Counted from the first letter of the stretch, positions 17,229 through 26,866 are shown. The stretch is DNA of 64,000 bases from Rhodoblastus sp963748385 (GCA_963748385.1 CAVVIQ010000010.1:62001-126000); one strand, 5' to 3'. Numbers and translations: made by a program. The notes: generated by a model not told the origin, from the sequence alone.

Positions 17229-20200
17229 TGGCCGCCCGGTTGCGCCGAAAGGGCGCGCAGCCTTTCCCGGTCTTCCTTTTTCTGCTTCTCGATTCGAGCC
17301 TGTTCGCGCTCCAGAGCCCGCGTCGCCACCGCGTCGACGAAGGCTGAGGCGTCCACCTTTCGCGCCGGCGACCGCCACGGCCCGGACCAGGCCGCCGACC
17401 CCCGCGGCGCGGGCGCCGTCCAGCCGGCGGGCAAATGTTGCGCCGTGGCGGAAAAAACCAGCGACAGAGTCGCGTCGCGCAGGTCGAAACCGGCGTCGAC
17501 CCCCTGCCCGCCTTCGTCGGCGGGCGTCAGCGCCAGTTGGCCGCCGGCGAGGCGGACGGCGAAACCGGCCTCGGCTCGGCGCAATGGAGCGCGCGCGAAA
17601 GCGGCGTCGAGGCGCTTGGCGACCGCTTTGGCGTCGAAAGGCGCATCGCTGGCTTCGCTGGCCCTGAGCGCCTCGTCGGCGGCGGCTGCGGCGGCCTGCC
17701 GGATCACCAGATCGCGCAAGCGGACGGCGCCTTCGCCCGCCAGCGAAGCGGCGAGCGCCGATGCGCTGACGCCGCTTCCGGCGAATTTCAGCCTGCCGTC
17801 GAGCCGCGCGGAGAAAGCCGGATTGTCGAGCGCGAGATCGCTCGCCTCGACATCGCCGCTCACGGAGACCTGTCGGCCGTCGCGGCGCAGATCGAATCCG
17901 CCGCGCGCGGCGCCGCCGAGCACGGCGGCCTGGGCCCGCGCGACCGAGAGAGCGCCGGGGCGCAGCCCGAGATCGAACCGCGCCTTGCCGCCGAAAGGCT
18001 CGAGATCGTCGGTCGTCACCGACAATTGCGCCGGCGGCGGATCGAGCAGGACAGGCGCGAAGGACAGGCTCGACCAGAAAACGCCGGCCCTGGCCGGCTG
18101 CGGCGGGCCGAGCACGAGCGCGACGAGGGCGCCCGCCCAAAGCCGATCGCAATGCAGCGCGCCCTTCAGACCCGTCGCATCGGCTGACATGTCGCCCTCG
18201 ACCCTGGCGCCCGCCCAGTCGCCGGCAAGGTCGTGCAGGGCGAGCGCGCCGTCGCGCCAGCCGACGCGAGCGACGAGGCGCAGCGGCGACGGATCTGAAC
18301 CGAGGGAGTAAAGGGCGAGGATCGCGCCGGCGTCGCCCGAAAGATCTGCCTCGCCATCCAGGGAGAAATCTTCGGCGAGTCCGCCGCGAAATTCGCCATG
18401 GAGCCCGGCGAGATCGGCCGAGGCGGAGAGACGTCTCGCGCCCTGCCGCGCCGGGTCGGGCTCGGCGCGGGCGGAAAGGCGCGCGGGGCCGAGGTCCTGC
18501 GTCCACAGCACCGGCGCGCCGAGCTGGTCGAGCAGCGTCCCCGCCTCGGGCGCGCTCAGATCGAGCGTGACCGGTCCCGCGCCGCCATTCGCGGGCGGAA
18601 AGGTCATGGCGATCCGGGTGGCGCCGAGCGCGCCATTGACCCAGAAGCCGCCGTCCTCCGCCTTGCCGGCAAGATCGGCGGGCGAAAGGATTTTCGCCCG
18701 CGCGGCGAGCGCCCGCGTCAGCACATCGGGCCACAGGCGCGCCAGCGTCCGGGCGAGCGGGCCGAGATCGCCGGCCTTGAGCCGCGCCTCGCCGCGCAGT
18801 CCGGCAAAATTCCTGGCCCAGGCCGCGGAGGCGGAGAGATCGGCGCCGCCGATATTGCGCATGTCCAGCCGCTCCAGCCGCACCGCCTCGCCCTGGCGCA
18901 GCAGATGAGCGTCGATCCGCCCGCCCGCCCCCGACAGGGCGTCGGCGCGCGCCGATTTCAAGGTCAGGGCATGGAGCGAAAGGTCCAGGTCGAGGCCGTC
19001 AAATCCGCTGAAGGCCAATTCCGGCGCGGAGTCGATATCGAGCGCGGGCGACGACAGATTCGCCACCAATTCCGGCCGCTTGTCCGCGCCCGCAAGACGC
19101 AGCCGGACGTCGCCCGAAAAACGATTTCCGCCCATCAGGAAATCGCCGCCGGCCAGCGCCCATTCCTGCGGCGTCGCGACGAAATCGCCGGAGGCCTCGA
19201 CGACTTCAGGATTCGCCTGCGCGCCCGCGCCGGCCGCGTCGGGATGCAGCGCCGCCGCAAAAGCGGCGAAATCCTTCGCCTTCAGCCGCGCCTTGCCGCG
19301 CCAGCCGCCGTTTTGCGGCGTCGCCAGGATTTCGATCCGCGCCTCGCCCGGCCCGGTCGCCTGGAGTGCGGCCGGCGCGCCGGTTTGCCATGTCAACCGC
19401 GCATCCGACCAGGACGCGCCGCGCCAGGTCAGATCCCCGACGCCGACCCGCAGGTCGAGGGACGCGTCGCTTTTCGCCGCCCGCATCAGCGGCGCCGCCA
19501 GAAACTCGGCCCAATCCTGCGCCAGATGCGGCGCGTCGAACGCAAGGGCGATTTTTTCGCCGCCAGTCTCATAGCTCAGGCCGCCGGATAGGCGATCCGC
19601 GAGCGGCCCGTCGCCGAGCCGCGCCGAAACGTCGCGCGCCTGCGCGCCGTCGAGCGACAAACGCGCCGAGCCCTGCGCCGTCCATGGCCCCGGCGCCGCC
19701 TTGCCCGAGGCCTTGGCCTCGCCCTCGAAGGCCGGCGCCCCGGAGAAATCGGCGCGTCCGTCGATATCGACGCGGCCGATGTCGTCGGGCCAGATCAGGC
19801 TCGCCTTGAGCGGCAGGACATTTTTCGCCAGCACGTCGGAGGCCAGGGTGAAGGCCACGCGCCGTCCCCGCCATCCGACGGTTCCGCGCGCCTCGAACGG
19901 CCCCTGCGGGCCGGGAATTCGCGCGGCGAGATCGAGGCCCTCGACGGTGACCGCCGCCGCGCCGCCATGCAAGACCGTCACTTTGGCGCCGCGCAGGGCG
20001 AAATCGTCGAATTGCATGTCGCCCGAGAGCGCCGGCGCCCGGGCCGCATCGGCGTCGAGGACGACATCCGCGCCATCGAGCGCGGCGTTGGCGAATTGCA
20101 GCTGTCCCCGCAGCAGGCCCGGTATGGCCAGCGCGAAGACGGCTTTCTTGGCGCGAAGGCGACCGAAGTCGCCGGAAATTTCGATGTCTTCGGCGCTGAA

Positions 20201-20386
20201 ACGCGGGGTGGGCAGGAAATGCAGCGCGATCGGGCCGTCAAGCCGCGTTTGCGCGCCGATGGCGCGCGACAGTTCGGCGGCGACGCCGGGGCGGTAGGCG
20301 TTGAAATCGATGAGCAGAGGCGCGGCGAAGGCCGCGCTGAGCAGGGCGATCAGCGTGACGCCGATATAGGTCAGGAAATCGCGCAT
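17225..20386 (-). CDS. AsmA family protein
   Basis: A 1053-residue envelope protein. It has one N-terminal membrane helix (about 5-25, YIGVTLIALLSAAFAAPLL) followed directly by the AsmA signature IDFNAYRPGVAAELSRAIGA, then about 900 residues of beta-rich repeats typical of the AsmA/TamB/VPS13-like bridge proteins, and a charged Lys/Glu/Arg-rich C-terminus. Family members are thought to move phospholipids between the membranes. It is downstream of the helicase gene on the same strand with 17 bases between them. The specific role is not known. Confidence 0.9.
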   Translation of the reverse strand: MRDFLTYIGVTLIALLSAAFAAPLLIDFNAYRPGVAAELSRAIGAQTRLDGPIALHFLPTPRFSAEDIEISGDFGRLRAKKAVFALAIPGLLRGQLQFANAALDGADVVLDADAARAPALSGDMQFDDFALRGAKVTVLHGGAAAVTVEGLDLAARIPGPQGPFEARGTVGWRGRRVAFTLASDVLAKNVLPLKASLIWPDDIGRVDIDGRADFSGAPAFEGEAKASGKAAPGPWTAQGSARLSLDGAQARDVSARLGDGPLADRLSGGLSYETGGEKIALAFDAPHLAQDWAEFLAAPLMRAAKSDASLDLRVGVGDLTWRGASWSDARLTWQTGAPAALQATGPGEARIEILATPQNGGWRGKARLKAKDFAAFAAALHPDAAGAGAQANPEVVEASGDFVATPQEWALAGGDFLMGGNRFSGDVRLRLAGADKRPELVANLSSPALDIDSAPELAFSGFDGLDLDLSLHALTLKSARADALSGAGGRIDAHLLRQGEAVRLERLDMRNIGGADLSASAAWARNFAGLRGEARLKAGDLGPLARTLARLWPDVLTRALAARAKILSPADLAGKAEDGGFWVNGALGATRIAMTFPPANGGAGPVTLDLSAPEAGTLLDQLGAPVLWTQDLGPARLSARAEPDPARQGARRLSASADLAGLHGEFRGGLAEDFSLDGEADLSGDAGAILALYSLGSDPSPLRLVARVGWRDGALALHDLAGDWAGARVEGDMSADATGLKGALHCDRLWAGALVALVLGPPQPARAGVFWSSLSFAPVLLDPPPAQLSVTTDDLEPFGGKARFDLGLRPGALSVARAQAAVLGGAARGGFDLRRDGRQVSVSGDVEASDLALDNPAFSARLDGRLKFAGSGVSASALAASLAGEGAVRLRDLVIRQAAAAAADEALRASEASDAPFDAKAVAKRLDAAFARAPLRRAEAGFAVRLAGGQLALTPADEGGQGVDAGFDLRDATLSLVFSATAQHLPAGWTAPAPRGSAAWSGPWRSPARKVDASAFVDAVATRALEREQARIEKQKKEDRERLRALSAQPGGH

Positions 20387-20403
20387 CGCTCGATCCCCTC
20401 GCC

Positions 20404-22818
20404 TCAGCCCCGCAACTCGACGAAAGCGTCGAGAACCAGTTTGCGGCCGGCCTTGTCGAAGTCAATCGTCAGCTTGGAGCCATCGACGGCGGCGACCGAG
20501 CCGGAGCCGAATTTCTGGTGAAAAATCCGCGCGCCGGGCGCGAATTTGCCCGTCGGCGTCGCATGCGAAAGAATCTCGCCCTCGATCGTTCTCGGCCCGC
20601 GCGCCGCGCTTGCCCGCAGGTCTTCGGCGCGCGTTTGCGCCCGTTTCCAGCCCGGCGTCTCATAGGTCGAGCCGAAAGCGTCGAGATTGGCGAAACGCGA
20701 CCGCGCGTAGGCGCCATAGGAGCCGCCGCTCTTCGCCTCGTCCACCACCTCGACATGATCGGTCGGCAGATCGTCGACGAAACGCGAGGGAACCGTGCTT
20801 TGCCACAGGCCATGGATGCGGCGGTTGCTGGCGAACAGGATTTTCACCCGCCGCCGGGCCCGCGTCACGCCGACATAGGCGAGGCGTCGCTCTTCCTCCA
20901 GACCAGCGCGGCCGCTCTCGTCGAGCGCGCGCTGGTGAGGAAACAGCCCCTCCTCCCAGCCGGGCAGAAAGACCGTTTCGAATTCGAGCCCCTTGGCGCC
21001 GTGCAAAGTCATGATCGAAACCCGCGCGCCGCCCTCCTGGCTGTCGGCGTCCATCACCAGCGAGACATGTTCGAGAAAGGCGCCGAGATCGGGGAATTCC
21101 TCCATCGAGCGGATCAGCTCCTTCAGGTTTTCCAGCCTTCCCTCGGCGTCGGCGCTGCGCTCCTGTTTCCAGAAATCGGTATAGCCCGATTCCTCCAGCA
21201 CCTGCTCGGCAAGTTCATGATGCGGCTTCTCGCCGGCCAAGCCCGACCAGCGCGCGAAATCGTCGAGCAGCGTCCGCAGCGCCCCGCGCGGTCTGGGTTT
21301 CAGCTCCTCGGTCTCGACCAGGGCGCGCGCCGCCTGCATCAGCGGAACATGCCGGGCCCGCGCGTAGCCATGCACGGTCTGGAGCGTGCTTTCGCCAAGG
21401 CCCCTTTTCGGCGTGTTGACGATGCGCTCGAAGGCGAGATCGTCGGCGGGCTGGGCGACGCAGCGCAGATAGGCCAGGGCGTCGCGGATTTCGAGCCGCT
21501 CATAGAAGCGCGGCCCGCCAATCACCTTGTAGGGCAGGCCGAGGCTGATGAAGCGCTCCTCGAATTCGCGCATCTGGAACGAGGCGCGCACCAATATGGC
21601 CATTTCATCCAGCGACGCGCCCTGGCGCTGCAGCTGCTCGATCTCCTCGCCGACGACGCGCGCCTCCTCCTCGGAATCCCAGACGCCGGCGACCTTGATC
21701 TTCTCGCCCCATGCGCCGTCGGTGAACAGGGTTTTTCCCAGCCGGTCGCGGTTGCGGGCGATGAGATGCGAGGCGGCGGCGAGAATATGCCCCGTCGAGC
21801 GGTAATTGCGCTCCAGCCGCACCACCTTGGCGCCCGGGAAATCCTTCTCGAAGCGCAGGATATTGTCGACGTCGGCGCCGCGCCAGCCATAAATCGACTG
21901 GTCGTCGTCGCCGACGCAGCACAGGTTGCGGGGCAGGCCTGGATCGGCGCGCTGGGTCAGAAGCCGCAGCCAGAGATATTGCGCGGCGTTGGTGTCCTGA
22001 TATTCGTCCACGAGAATATATTTGAAGCGTTGCTGATATTCGCGCAGCACGTCGGGGTTTTCGCGCAGCAGGCGCAGGGTTTCGAGCAGAAGATCGCCGA
22101 AATCGGCCGCGTTCAGCGTTTTCAGCCGCTCCTGATAAAGCGCGTAGAGCGCCGCGCCGCGGCCATTGGCGAAGGCCTGCGTCTCGCCGGCCGGAACATG
22201 TTTCGGGTCGAGGCCGCGGTTCTTCCAATTGTCGATCAGAAAGGCGAGAGAGCGCGCGGTCCAGCGCTTTTCGTCGATATTTTCCGCCTTCAGCACCTGT
22301 TTCAGCAGGCGGATCTGGTCGTCCGTGTCGAGAATGGTGAAATTCGACTTGAGATCGACCAGTTCGGCGTGACGGCGCAGGATTTTCGCCGAAATGGCGT
22401 GAAAGGTGCCGAGCCAGGCCATGCCCTCGGCGGCGGGGCCGATGAGCAGCGCGACCCGCTCGCGCATCTCGCGCGCCGCCTTGTTGGTGAAGGTGACGGC
22501 AAGGATTTCATGCGGCCGGGCGCGCCCCAGCGCCAGAATATGGACGATGCGCGTGGTCAGCACCCGGGTCTTGCCGGTTCCCGCGCCGGCCAGCACCAGC
22601 ACCGGGCCGTCGAGCGTCTCCACCGCCTCGCGCTGCTCGGGATTCAGGGCGGCGAGCCAGTCGGGCGCGCCGCGCCCGCCCGCAAGGGCGCGCGCGGATA
22701 TGCTGGACTCGGCCGGCGTATCGCCGGCCGATGGCCCGTCCGCAAGGGCGCGCGCGGATATGCTCCCCGGCCTCGGCGGAGACAGGTCGTCGTCGTCTGG
22801 CGCAAATGGAGCGGTCAA
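20404..22818 (-). CDS. UvrD/PcrA-type 3'-5' DNA helicase
   Basis: An 804-residue superfamily 1 helicase. The Walker A motif AGAGTGKT is at about 77-84; later come FTNKAAREMRERV (motif Ia), ILVDEYQDTN (motif II), GDDDQSIYGWRGA (motif III), and AYVGVTRARRR (motif VI). The C-terminus ends in a tudor-like domain (GARIFHQKFGSGSV), as in PcrA/UvrD. It unwinds DNA in repair and displaces RecA. The start appears to be TTG. The first 55 residues precede the helicase core and contain two copies of SISARALA, encoded by a 60-bp repeat unit that looks inserted. Confidence 0.94.
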   Translation of the reverse strand: MTAPFAPDDDDLSPPRPGSISARALADGPSAGDTPAESSISARALAGGRGAPDWLAALNPEQREAVETLDGPVLVLAGAGTGKTRVLTTRIVHILALGRARPHEILAVTFTNKAAREMRERVALLIGPAAEGMAWLGTFHAISAKILRRHAELVDLKSNFTILDTDDQIRLLKQVLKAENIDEKRWTARSLAFLIDNWKNRGLDPKHVPAGETQAFANGRGAALYALYQERLKTLNAADFGDLLLETLRLLRENPDVLREYQQRFKYILVDEYQDTNAAQYLWLRLLTQRADPGLPRNLCCVGDDDQSIYGWRGADVDNILRFEKDFPGAKVVRLERNYRSTGHILAAASHLIARNRDRLGKTLFTDGAWGEKIKVAGVWDSEEEARVVGEEIEQLQRQGASLDEMAILVRASFQMREFEERFISLGLPYKVIGGPRFYERLEIRDALAYLRCVAQPADDLAFERIVNTPKRGLGESTLQTVHGYARARHVPLMQAARALVETEELKPRPRGALRTLLDDFARWSGLAGEKPHHELAEQVLEESGYTDFWKQERSADAEGRLENLKELIRSMEEFPDLGAFLEHVSLVMDADSQEGGARVSIMTLHGAKGLEFETVFLPGWEEGLFPHQRALDESGRAGLEEERRLAYVGVTRARRRVKILFASNRRIHGLWQSTVPSRFVDDLPTDHVEVVDEAKSGGSYGAYARSRFANLDAFGSTYETPGWKRAQTRAEDLRASAARGPRTIEGEILSHATPTGKFAPGARIFHQKFGSGSVAAVDGSKLTIDFDKAGRKLVLDAFVELRG
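22674..22764. repeat. 60-bp spaced direct repeat with internal palindrome inside the helicase N-terminus
   Basis: An identical 24-base sequence occurs at 22681-22704 and 22741-22764, exactly 60 bases apart; with 7 flanking bases the match is 30 of 31. Between the copies lies an inverted repeat, GGCCGGCG-TAT-CGCCGGCC (22711-22729). The unit length is a multiple of three, so it adds about 20 residues per copy without breaking the frame. Confidence 0.8.
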
Positions 22819-23029
22819 CAGGCGGTCCCGGGCGAAGACGTTCGAATCGTCGCAGCCAATGTGGGGCCTGGCGCGGCCCTTGTCGAATCCGGCGCGCGGC
22901 CCGGCGCAAGGAGGATTTGAATAAAATTTTAACGATCGATTTCGGTCAATTTAAGGAAATTTCCCGTAAGGCTCGACCAGAGAGCCAGCGCCGCGCCCGG
23001 CGCATGCGGGAAGCAATGGAGGCGAGGTC

Positions 23030-24508
23030 GTGGGACGGGAGCATTTTCGTGGGAAACTGACCCGCCTTGGCCGCGATAAATCCGGCGGCGTCGTGGTCTT
23101 TTTCGCTGTGGCGCTGATCGGCCTCACCATGCTCATCGGGCTGGCGCTCGACTACGGCCGCGCCATTCTGGCGAAAAGCACCTTGAAGTCCGCCGCCGAC
23201 TCCGCCGCCTTGACGGCGCTCAGCACGGCGGAACGGGATTACATCAACAATGCCGGCTCCGCGCAGATGATCCAGGACGCGACGGCGGCCGCCCAGCGCG
23301 CCTTCGTCGCCAACGCCGGGAAATATTATTCCGATCTCTCGCCGTCGCCGACCAACGCGACCTGCGCCAATCCCTGCATCGCTGTCACCGTCAATGGCCT
23401 GACCGTGGCCGCGAATGTGGGTTTCCAGGCGAACGCGGCCAGCCTTTTCGGCGGTTGGACCAATATCCCCTTCATAAATATCTCGCAGGTCGACGGCAAA
23501 TCGAGCGTCGCCCAGGAAAAGCTTCCGGCCTACGCCAATTTCTATTTGCTCCTCGACAATACGCCATCAATGGGCGTCGGCGCGACCTCGACCGACATCC
23601 AGAACCTGGTCAATCTGACCACCAATCTGACCGCAACGGTCAATCATAAAACCTACCAGAACCCGAACGAAGCCTCCTGCGGCTTCGCCTGCCATCAAAC
23701 GAATCCATGCTCGGCGCCGTCGCCCCCGAGCGATTGCGGGACGACGACGACGTCGAAAAATAATTACCAGACGAATGTTTTCGCGCCTTATTTCGATTAT
23801 TTGACCATTGCGCGGAACAACAATGTCACGCTGCGCATCGACCTGCTTCGGCAGGCGACCCAGAATTTGATGGCTCTGGCGGGCAATATCGACGTCGCCA
23901 ATCAGATACCCAACGAACTCCAGTTCGCGGTCTATTCGTTCGGCCCCAGCGCGACCGCCGCGCAAACCAACGCCATCACCGTGGTGGCGCCGCTCAGCGC
24001 CAACACCAGCTCCGTCGCGAGCCAGGCGCAGTCGCTCGACCTGATGTCGATCGATTATCAGAACGAATACGGAGACCAGCAGACCTCGTTCGACACGGCG
24101 GTGCCCGCCCTCAACGCCCTGCTCCCCAGCCCGGGCGACGGAACGAGCGCGAGTTCGCCGCAGGAATATGTGATCATCGTTTCCGATGGCGTGACCGATG
24201 AAAACCTCAACGGCTCAAGGACGATCGGTCCCATCAACACCGCCCTCTGCACGGCGATCAAGAACCGCGGCATCCAGATCGCGACGCTCTACACGACCTA
24301 TTACAATATTCCCGACAATTCGTTCTTTACCACCTATGTCGCGCCCTATTTGCCGCCGGTGTCCTCCAGCGACCGGTTCGCCGCGGCGATGCAGTCCTGC
24401 GCCAGTTCGCCCGATCTTTTCCAGCAGGTCGGCATCGGCGGCAGCATATCCCAGGCCTTGCAGAATATTTTCGAACAACTCATGCAGAGAAGCCGCCTGA
24501 CCCAGTAG
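23030..24508 (+). CDS. TadE/TadG-like pilus-assembly protein with von Willebrand A domain
   Basis: A 492-residue protein. The N-terminal KSGGVVVFFAVALIGLTMLI is the TadG-type membrane segment (about 19-43), followed by KSTLKSAADSAALTA, the conserved TadE/G-like motif. A von Willebrand A domain starts near residue 170 with LLLDNTPSMG, a MIDAS-like site in which Thr178 stands at the first Ser position of DxSxS. Most of the protein lies outside the membrane. The GTG start is supported by GGAGGCGAG just upstream. No other tad/flp genes flank it, so it is an orphan or belongs to a remote locus. Its base composition is visibly less GC-rich than its neighbours. Confidence 0.85.
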   Translation: MGREHFRGKLTRLGRDKSGGVVVFFAVALIGLTMLIGLALDYGRAILAKSTLKSAADSAALTALSTAERDYINNAGSAQMIQDATAAAQRAFVANAGKYYSDLSPSPTNATCANPCIAVTVNGLTVAANVGFQANAASLFGGWTNIPFINISQVDGKSSVAQEKLPAYANFYLLLDNTPSMGVGATSTDIQNLVNLTTNLTATVNHKTYQNPNEASCGFACHQTNPCSAPSPPSDCGTTTTSKNNYQTNVFAPYFDYLTIARNNNVTLRIDLLRQATQNLMALAGNIDVANQIPNELQFAVYSFGPSATAAQTNAITVVAPLSANTSSVASQAQSLDLMSIDYQNEYGDQQTSFDTAVPALNALLPSPGDGTSASSPQEYVIIVSDGVTDENLNGSRTIGPINTALCTAIKNRGIQIATLYTTYYNIPDNSFFTTYVAPYLPPVSSSDRFAAAMQSCASSPDLFQQVGIGGSISQALQNIFEQLMQRSRLTQ

Positions 24509-24595
24509 CGCAAGATCACGCCCTCGGCGGCGTCCGCGTCGACCGGCCGCGCCTTGGCCCATGACTTCGCCACGCTTTGCCGATAAACAGGAGCC

Positions 24596-25465
24596 ATGCT
24601 GCTCTCCTGGCTCGTCGGCCCCTTTCTCGACTACGAATTCATGCGGCGCGCCCTGGTGGGCGCGATGGCGCTGGCGCTCTCCGGGGCGCCGCTCGGCGTT
24701 TTCCTGATCCTGCGGCGGATGTCGCTGTCCGGCGACGCCATTTCCCACGGCATTCTGCCCGGCGCGGCGATCGGCTATCTCATCGCCGGCCTGTCGCTGC
24801 CGGCCATGACCATCGGCGGCGTGCTCGCCGGCTTCGCGGTCGCGGTCGGCTCCGGCGCCGTCGCCCGCGCCACCGCCCTGCGCGAGGACGCTTCGCTTGC
24901 CGCCTTCTATCTGCTGTCGCTGGCGCTCGGCGTCACCATCATTTCGGTGCGCGGCTCCAATGTCGATCTGATGCATGTGCTGTTTGGCAGCGTGCTGGCG
25001 CTCGACAACGCCACAATGATCCTCCTCGCCACGATTTCGAGCCTGACCCTGGTCGGCCTCGCTTTGATCTATCGTCCCCTGGTGCTGGACACGCTCGATC
25101 CCGGTTTTTTGTCCTCGGTGAGCCGCGCCGGCGCCTGGACCCACGCCGCCTTTCTCGCCCTGATCGCGCTCAATCTGGTCGCCGGATTCCAGGCGCTGGG
25201 CACGCTGCTGGCCGTCGGCGCGATGATGCTGCCGGCGATCAGCGCCAGGCTGTGGACCCAGGACATTACCGGAATGATCCTGCTCGCGGTCCTGTTCGGC
25301 ATGGCCGGCGCCTATGGCGGTCTGTTGGCGTCCTTCCACTGGGGCCTGCCCTCCGGCCCGATGATCATTCTCGCCTGCGGGGCTTTCTATCTGGTCTCGC
25401 TGGTCGCCGGCCCGACTGGCGGTCTGTTGCGCAGGATCACGCCGCGCTCGCACCTGCGGGGCTAA
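24596..25465 (+). CDS. znuB: Metal ABC transporter permease (ZnuB/MntB family)
   Basis: A 289-residue inner-membrane permease of the zinc/manganese ABC-3 family, with about eight transmembrane helices. The family motif RRMSLSGDAISHGILPGAAI is at about 40-59, and the cytoplasmic EAA-like loop follows ALGTLLAVGAMMLPA. It imports Zn2+ (or Mn2+) with a substrate-binding protein and an ATPase. The binding protein is encoded about 500 bases away, but no ATPase gene lies in this locus. The gene is tail to tail with zur, overlapping by 4 bases. Confidence 0.9.
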   Translation: MLLSWLVGPFLDYEFMRRALVGAMALALSGAPLGVFLILRRMSLSGDAISHGILPGAAIGYLIAGLSLPAMTIGGVLAGFAVAVGSGAVARATALREDASLAAFYLLSLALGVTIISVRGSNVDLMHVLFGSVLALDNATMILLATISSLTLVGLALIYRPLVLDTLDPGFLSSVSRAGAWTHAAFLALIALNLVAGFQALGTLLAVGAMMLPAISARLWTQDITGMILLAVLFGMAGAYGGLLASFHWGLPSGPMIILACGAFYLVSLVAGPTGGLLRRITPRSHLRG

Positions 25466-25896
25466 CCCTCCGAAGACCCGCCGCCTTCCGCGGCGCAATC
25501 GGCGCAAAGACCCTGGATTTCGATGGCCACGCGCTCGGCGGCGAAGCCGCCGCGCGCGGCGACGTCGGACAGCAGGCGCCCGATCTCCTCGTCGCCGAAT
25601 TCCTGGGTGCGGCCGCAGGCGCGGCAGATCATGAAGCCGGCGCGATGGCGATGGCCGCAGGAATGGCCCTCGTCGCGGCAGGCGACATAGGCGTTGCGCG
25701 TCTCGAGCCTGTGGGCGAGCCCTTCGTCGATCAATTTCTGCAAGGCGCGATAGACCGTCGGCGGCGCGATGCGGCCATGTTCGCGCAGGGCGTCGATGAC
25801 GTCATAAGCCGACAGCGGCTTTTCCGCGCGCGCCAGCAAATCCCGGATCCGGATCTGCATTTCGTTCAAGGGCGCGGGCGCCGAAGGGAGGGACAT
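25462..25896 (-). CDS. zur: Zinc uptake regulator, Fur family
   Basis: A 144-residue Fur-family repressor. The winged helix includes PPTVYRALQKLIDEGLAHR (about 45-63). Two CxxC pairs (Cys91/Cys94 and Cys131/Cys134) form the structural zinc site, and HSCGHRHRAGF gives the His/Cys sensory ligands seen in Zur. I chose the ATG at 25896 because AGAGG precedes it; a longer frame runs into the divergent znuA gene. It is divergent from the substrate-binding gene, with a Zur-box-like sequence between them, and convergent with znuB, so it very likely controls zinc uptake here. Confidence 0.9.
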   Translation of the reverse strand: MSLPSAPAPLNEMQIRIRDLLARAEKPLSAYDVIDALREHGRIAPPTVYRALQKLIDEGLAHRLETRNAYVACRDEGHSCGHRHRAGFMICRACGRTQEFGDEEIGRLLSDVAARGGFAAERVAIEIQGLCADCAAEGGGSSEG

Positions 25897-25908
25897 TTCG
25901 ACCTCTTG

Positions 25909-25928
25909 ACGGATGTTATAATATACGA
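25909..25928. promoter_or_regulatory. Zur-box-like operator between zur and the metal-binding protein gene
   Basis: ATGTTATAATATACG lies in the 73-base divergent region. It closely resembles the E. coli znu operator core ATGTTATAATATCAC, though the dyad is imperfect. The placement would let Zur repress both genes. Confidence 0.6.
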
Positions 25929-25969
25929 ATAGCCTTTCAGCCAATCCCAAGCCAGAATAGGAGGTCGCC

Positions 25970-26866
25970 ATGCGCCTGAAAAGTTTCCTTGTCCTCGCCC
26001 TGCTGCTGGCCTGGACGCCGCTGCATGCCGTGGCGGCGACGACGAAACTCCCGGTCGTCGCCAGCTTCTCCATCCTCGCCGATTTCGCGCGCCAGCTCGG
26101 CGGCGACAAGGTCGAAGTCAAGTCGCTGGTCGGCCCCAATGGCGACGTTCATGTCTATGAGCCCACGCCCGCCGACGCCAGAAGTCTCAGGGAGGCCAGG
26201 CTCATCGTCGTCAACGGCCTCAATCTCGAAGGCTGGATGGCGCGCCTGATCGCCGCCTCGGGCTCCAGGGCGCCGGTCGTCATCGCAACCGCGGGAATCG
26301 CCCCGCGCGAAGGCGTGATCGAAGGCGCGAGGGGAATCGATCCCCACGCCTGGCAGAGCGTCGCCAACGCCAAGATCTATGTCGCCAATATTCTCGCCGG
26401 CCTGGTCGCCGCAGATCCCGCTGACGCCGATTATTTCCGCGCCCGCGGAAAAGCCTATGACGCGGCGCTCGACGCGACCGAAAGGGACGTCCGCGCGGCG
26501 GTCGCCGCGATCCCACCGCAAAGGCGCATGATCATCACCACCCATGACGCCTTCGGCTATTTCGGCGCGGCTTACGGCTTTGAATTCATCGCCCCGCAGG
26601 GCTTCTCGACCGAATCGGAGCCCTCGGCGCGGGATATCGCGCGGCTGATCGCGCAGATCAGGCGGGAACATGCGCCCGCCGTATTCCTGGAAAACATTTC
26701 GGACCCGCGCCTGATGAAACGGATCGCCCAGGAATCCGGGGCGAAAATCGGCGGCGAGCTTTTTTCCGACTCGCTTTCGCCGCCAAATGGCCCCGCAGCC
26801 ACTTACATTGACATGATGAAGCACAATATCATCGAGTTGAAGAAGGCCCTCGCGCCCAACAATTGA
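25970..26866 (+). CDS. znuA: Zinc/manganese ABC transporter substrate-binding protein
   Basis: A 298-residue periplasmic binding protein of the cluster A-I family, with a signal peptide cleaved near residue 22. Metal ligands can be placed at His61 (GDVHVYEPTP), His126 (GIDPHAWQS), a His in TTHDAFGYF and an Asp in ELFSDSLSPP. The His/Asp-rich loop typical of many ZnuA proteins is missing, so manganese is possible, but the Zur context favours zinc. A GGAGG lies just before the ATG. The COG0523 GTPase gene follows with 11 bases between, in the same direction. Confidence 0.87.
   Translation: MRLKSFLVLALLLAWTPLHAVAATTKLPVVASFSILADFARQLGGDKVEVKSLVGPNGDVHVYEPTPADARSLREARLIVVNGLNLEGWMARLIAASGSRAPVVIATAGIAPREGVIEGARGIDPHAWQSVANAKIYVANILAGLVAADPADADYFRARGKAYDAALDATERDVRAAVAAIPPQRRMIITTHDAFGYFGAAYGFEFIAPQGFSTESEPSARDIARLIAQIRREHAPAVFLENISDPRLMKRIAQESGAKIGGELFSDSLSPPNGPAATYIDMMKHNIIELKKALAPNN

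Noticed and set aside
16434..18734. A 766-codon minus-strand frame overlapping sspB and the AsmA gene
   Set aside because: It runs through sspB in antisense and AsmA out of frame, with an arginine-rich composition typical of shadow frames.
20518..22920. An 800-codon open frame opposite the UvrD/PcrA helicase
   Set aside because: Antisense shadow; the minus strand has all helicase motifs, and this frame has no recognisable family.
22917..23060. A possible 47-residue gene starting TTG after AAGGAGG, before the TadG-like gene
   Set aside because: The purine-rich site is only two bases from the TTG, the frame overlaps the TadG start by 31 bases, and the peptide resembles nothing. The region is more likely a promoter and leader.
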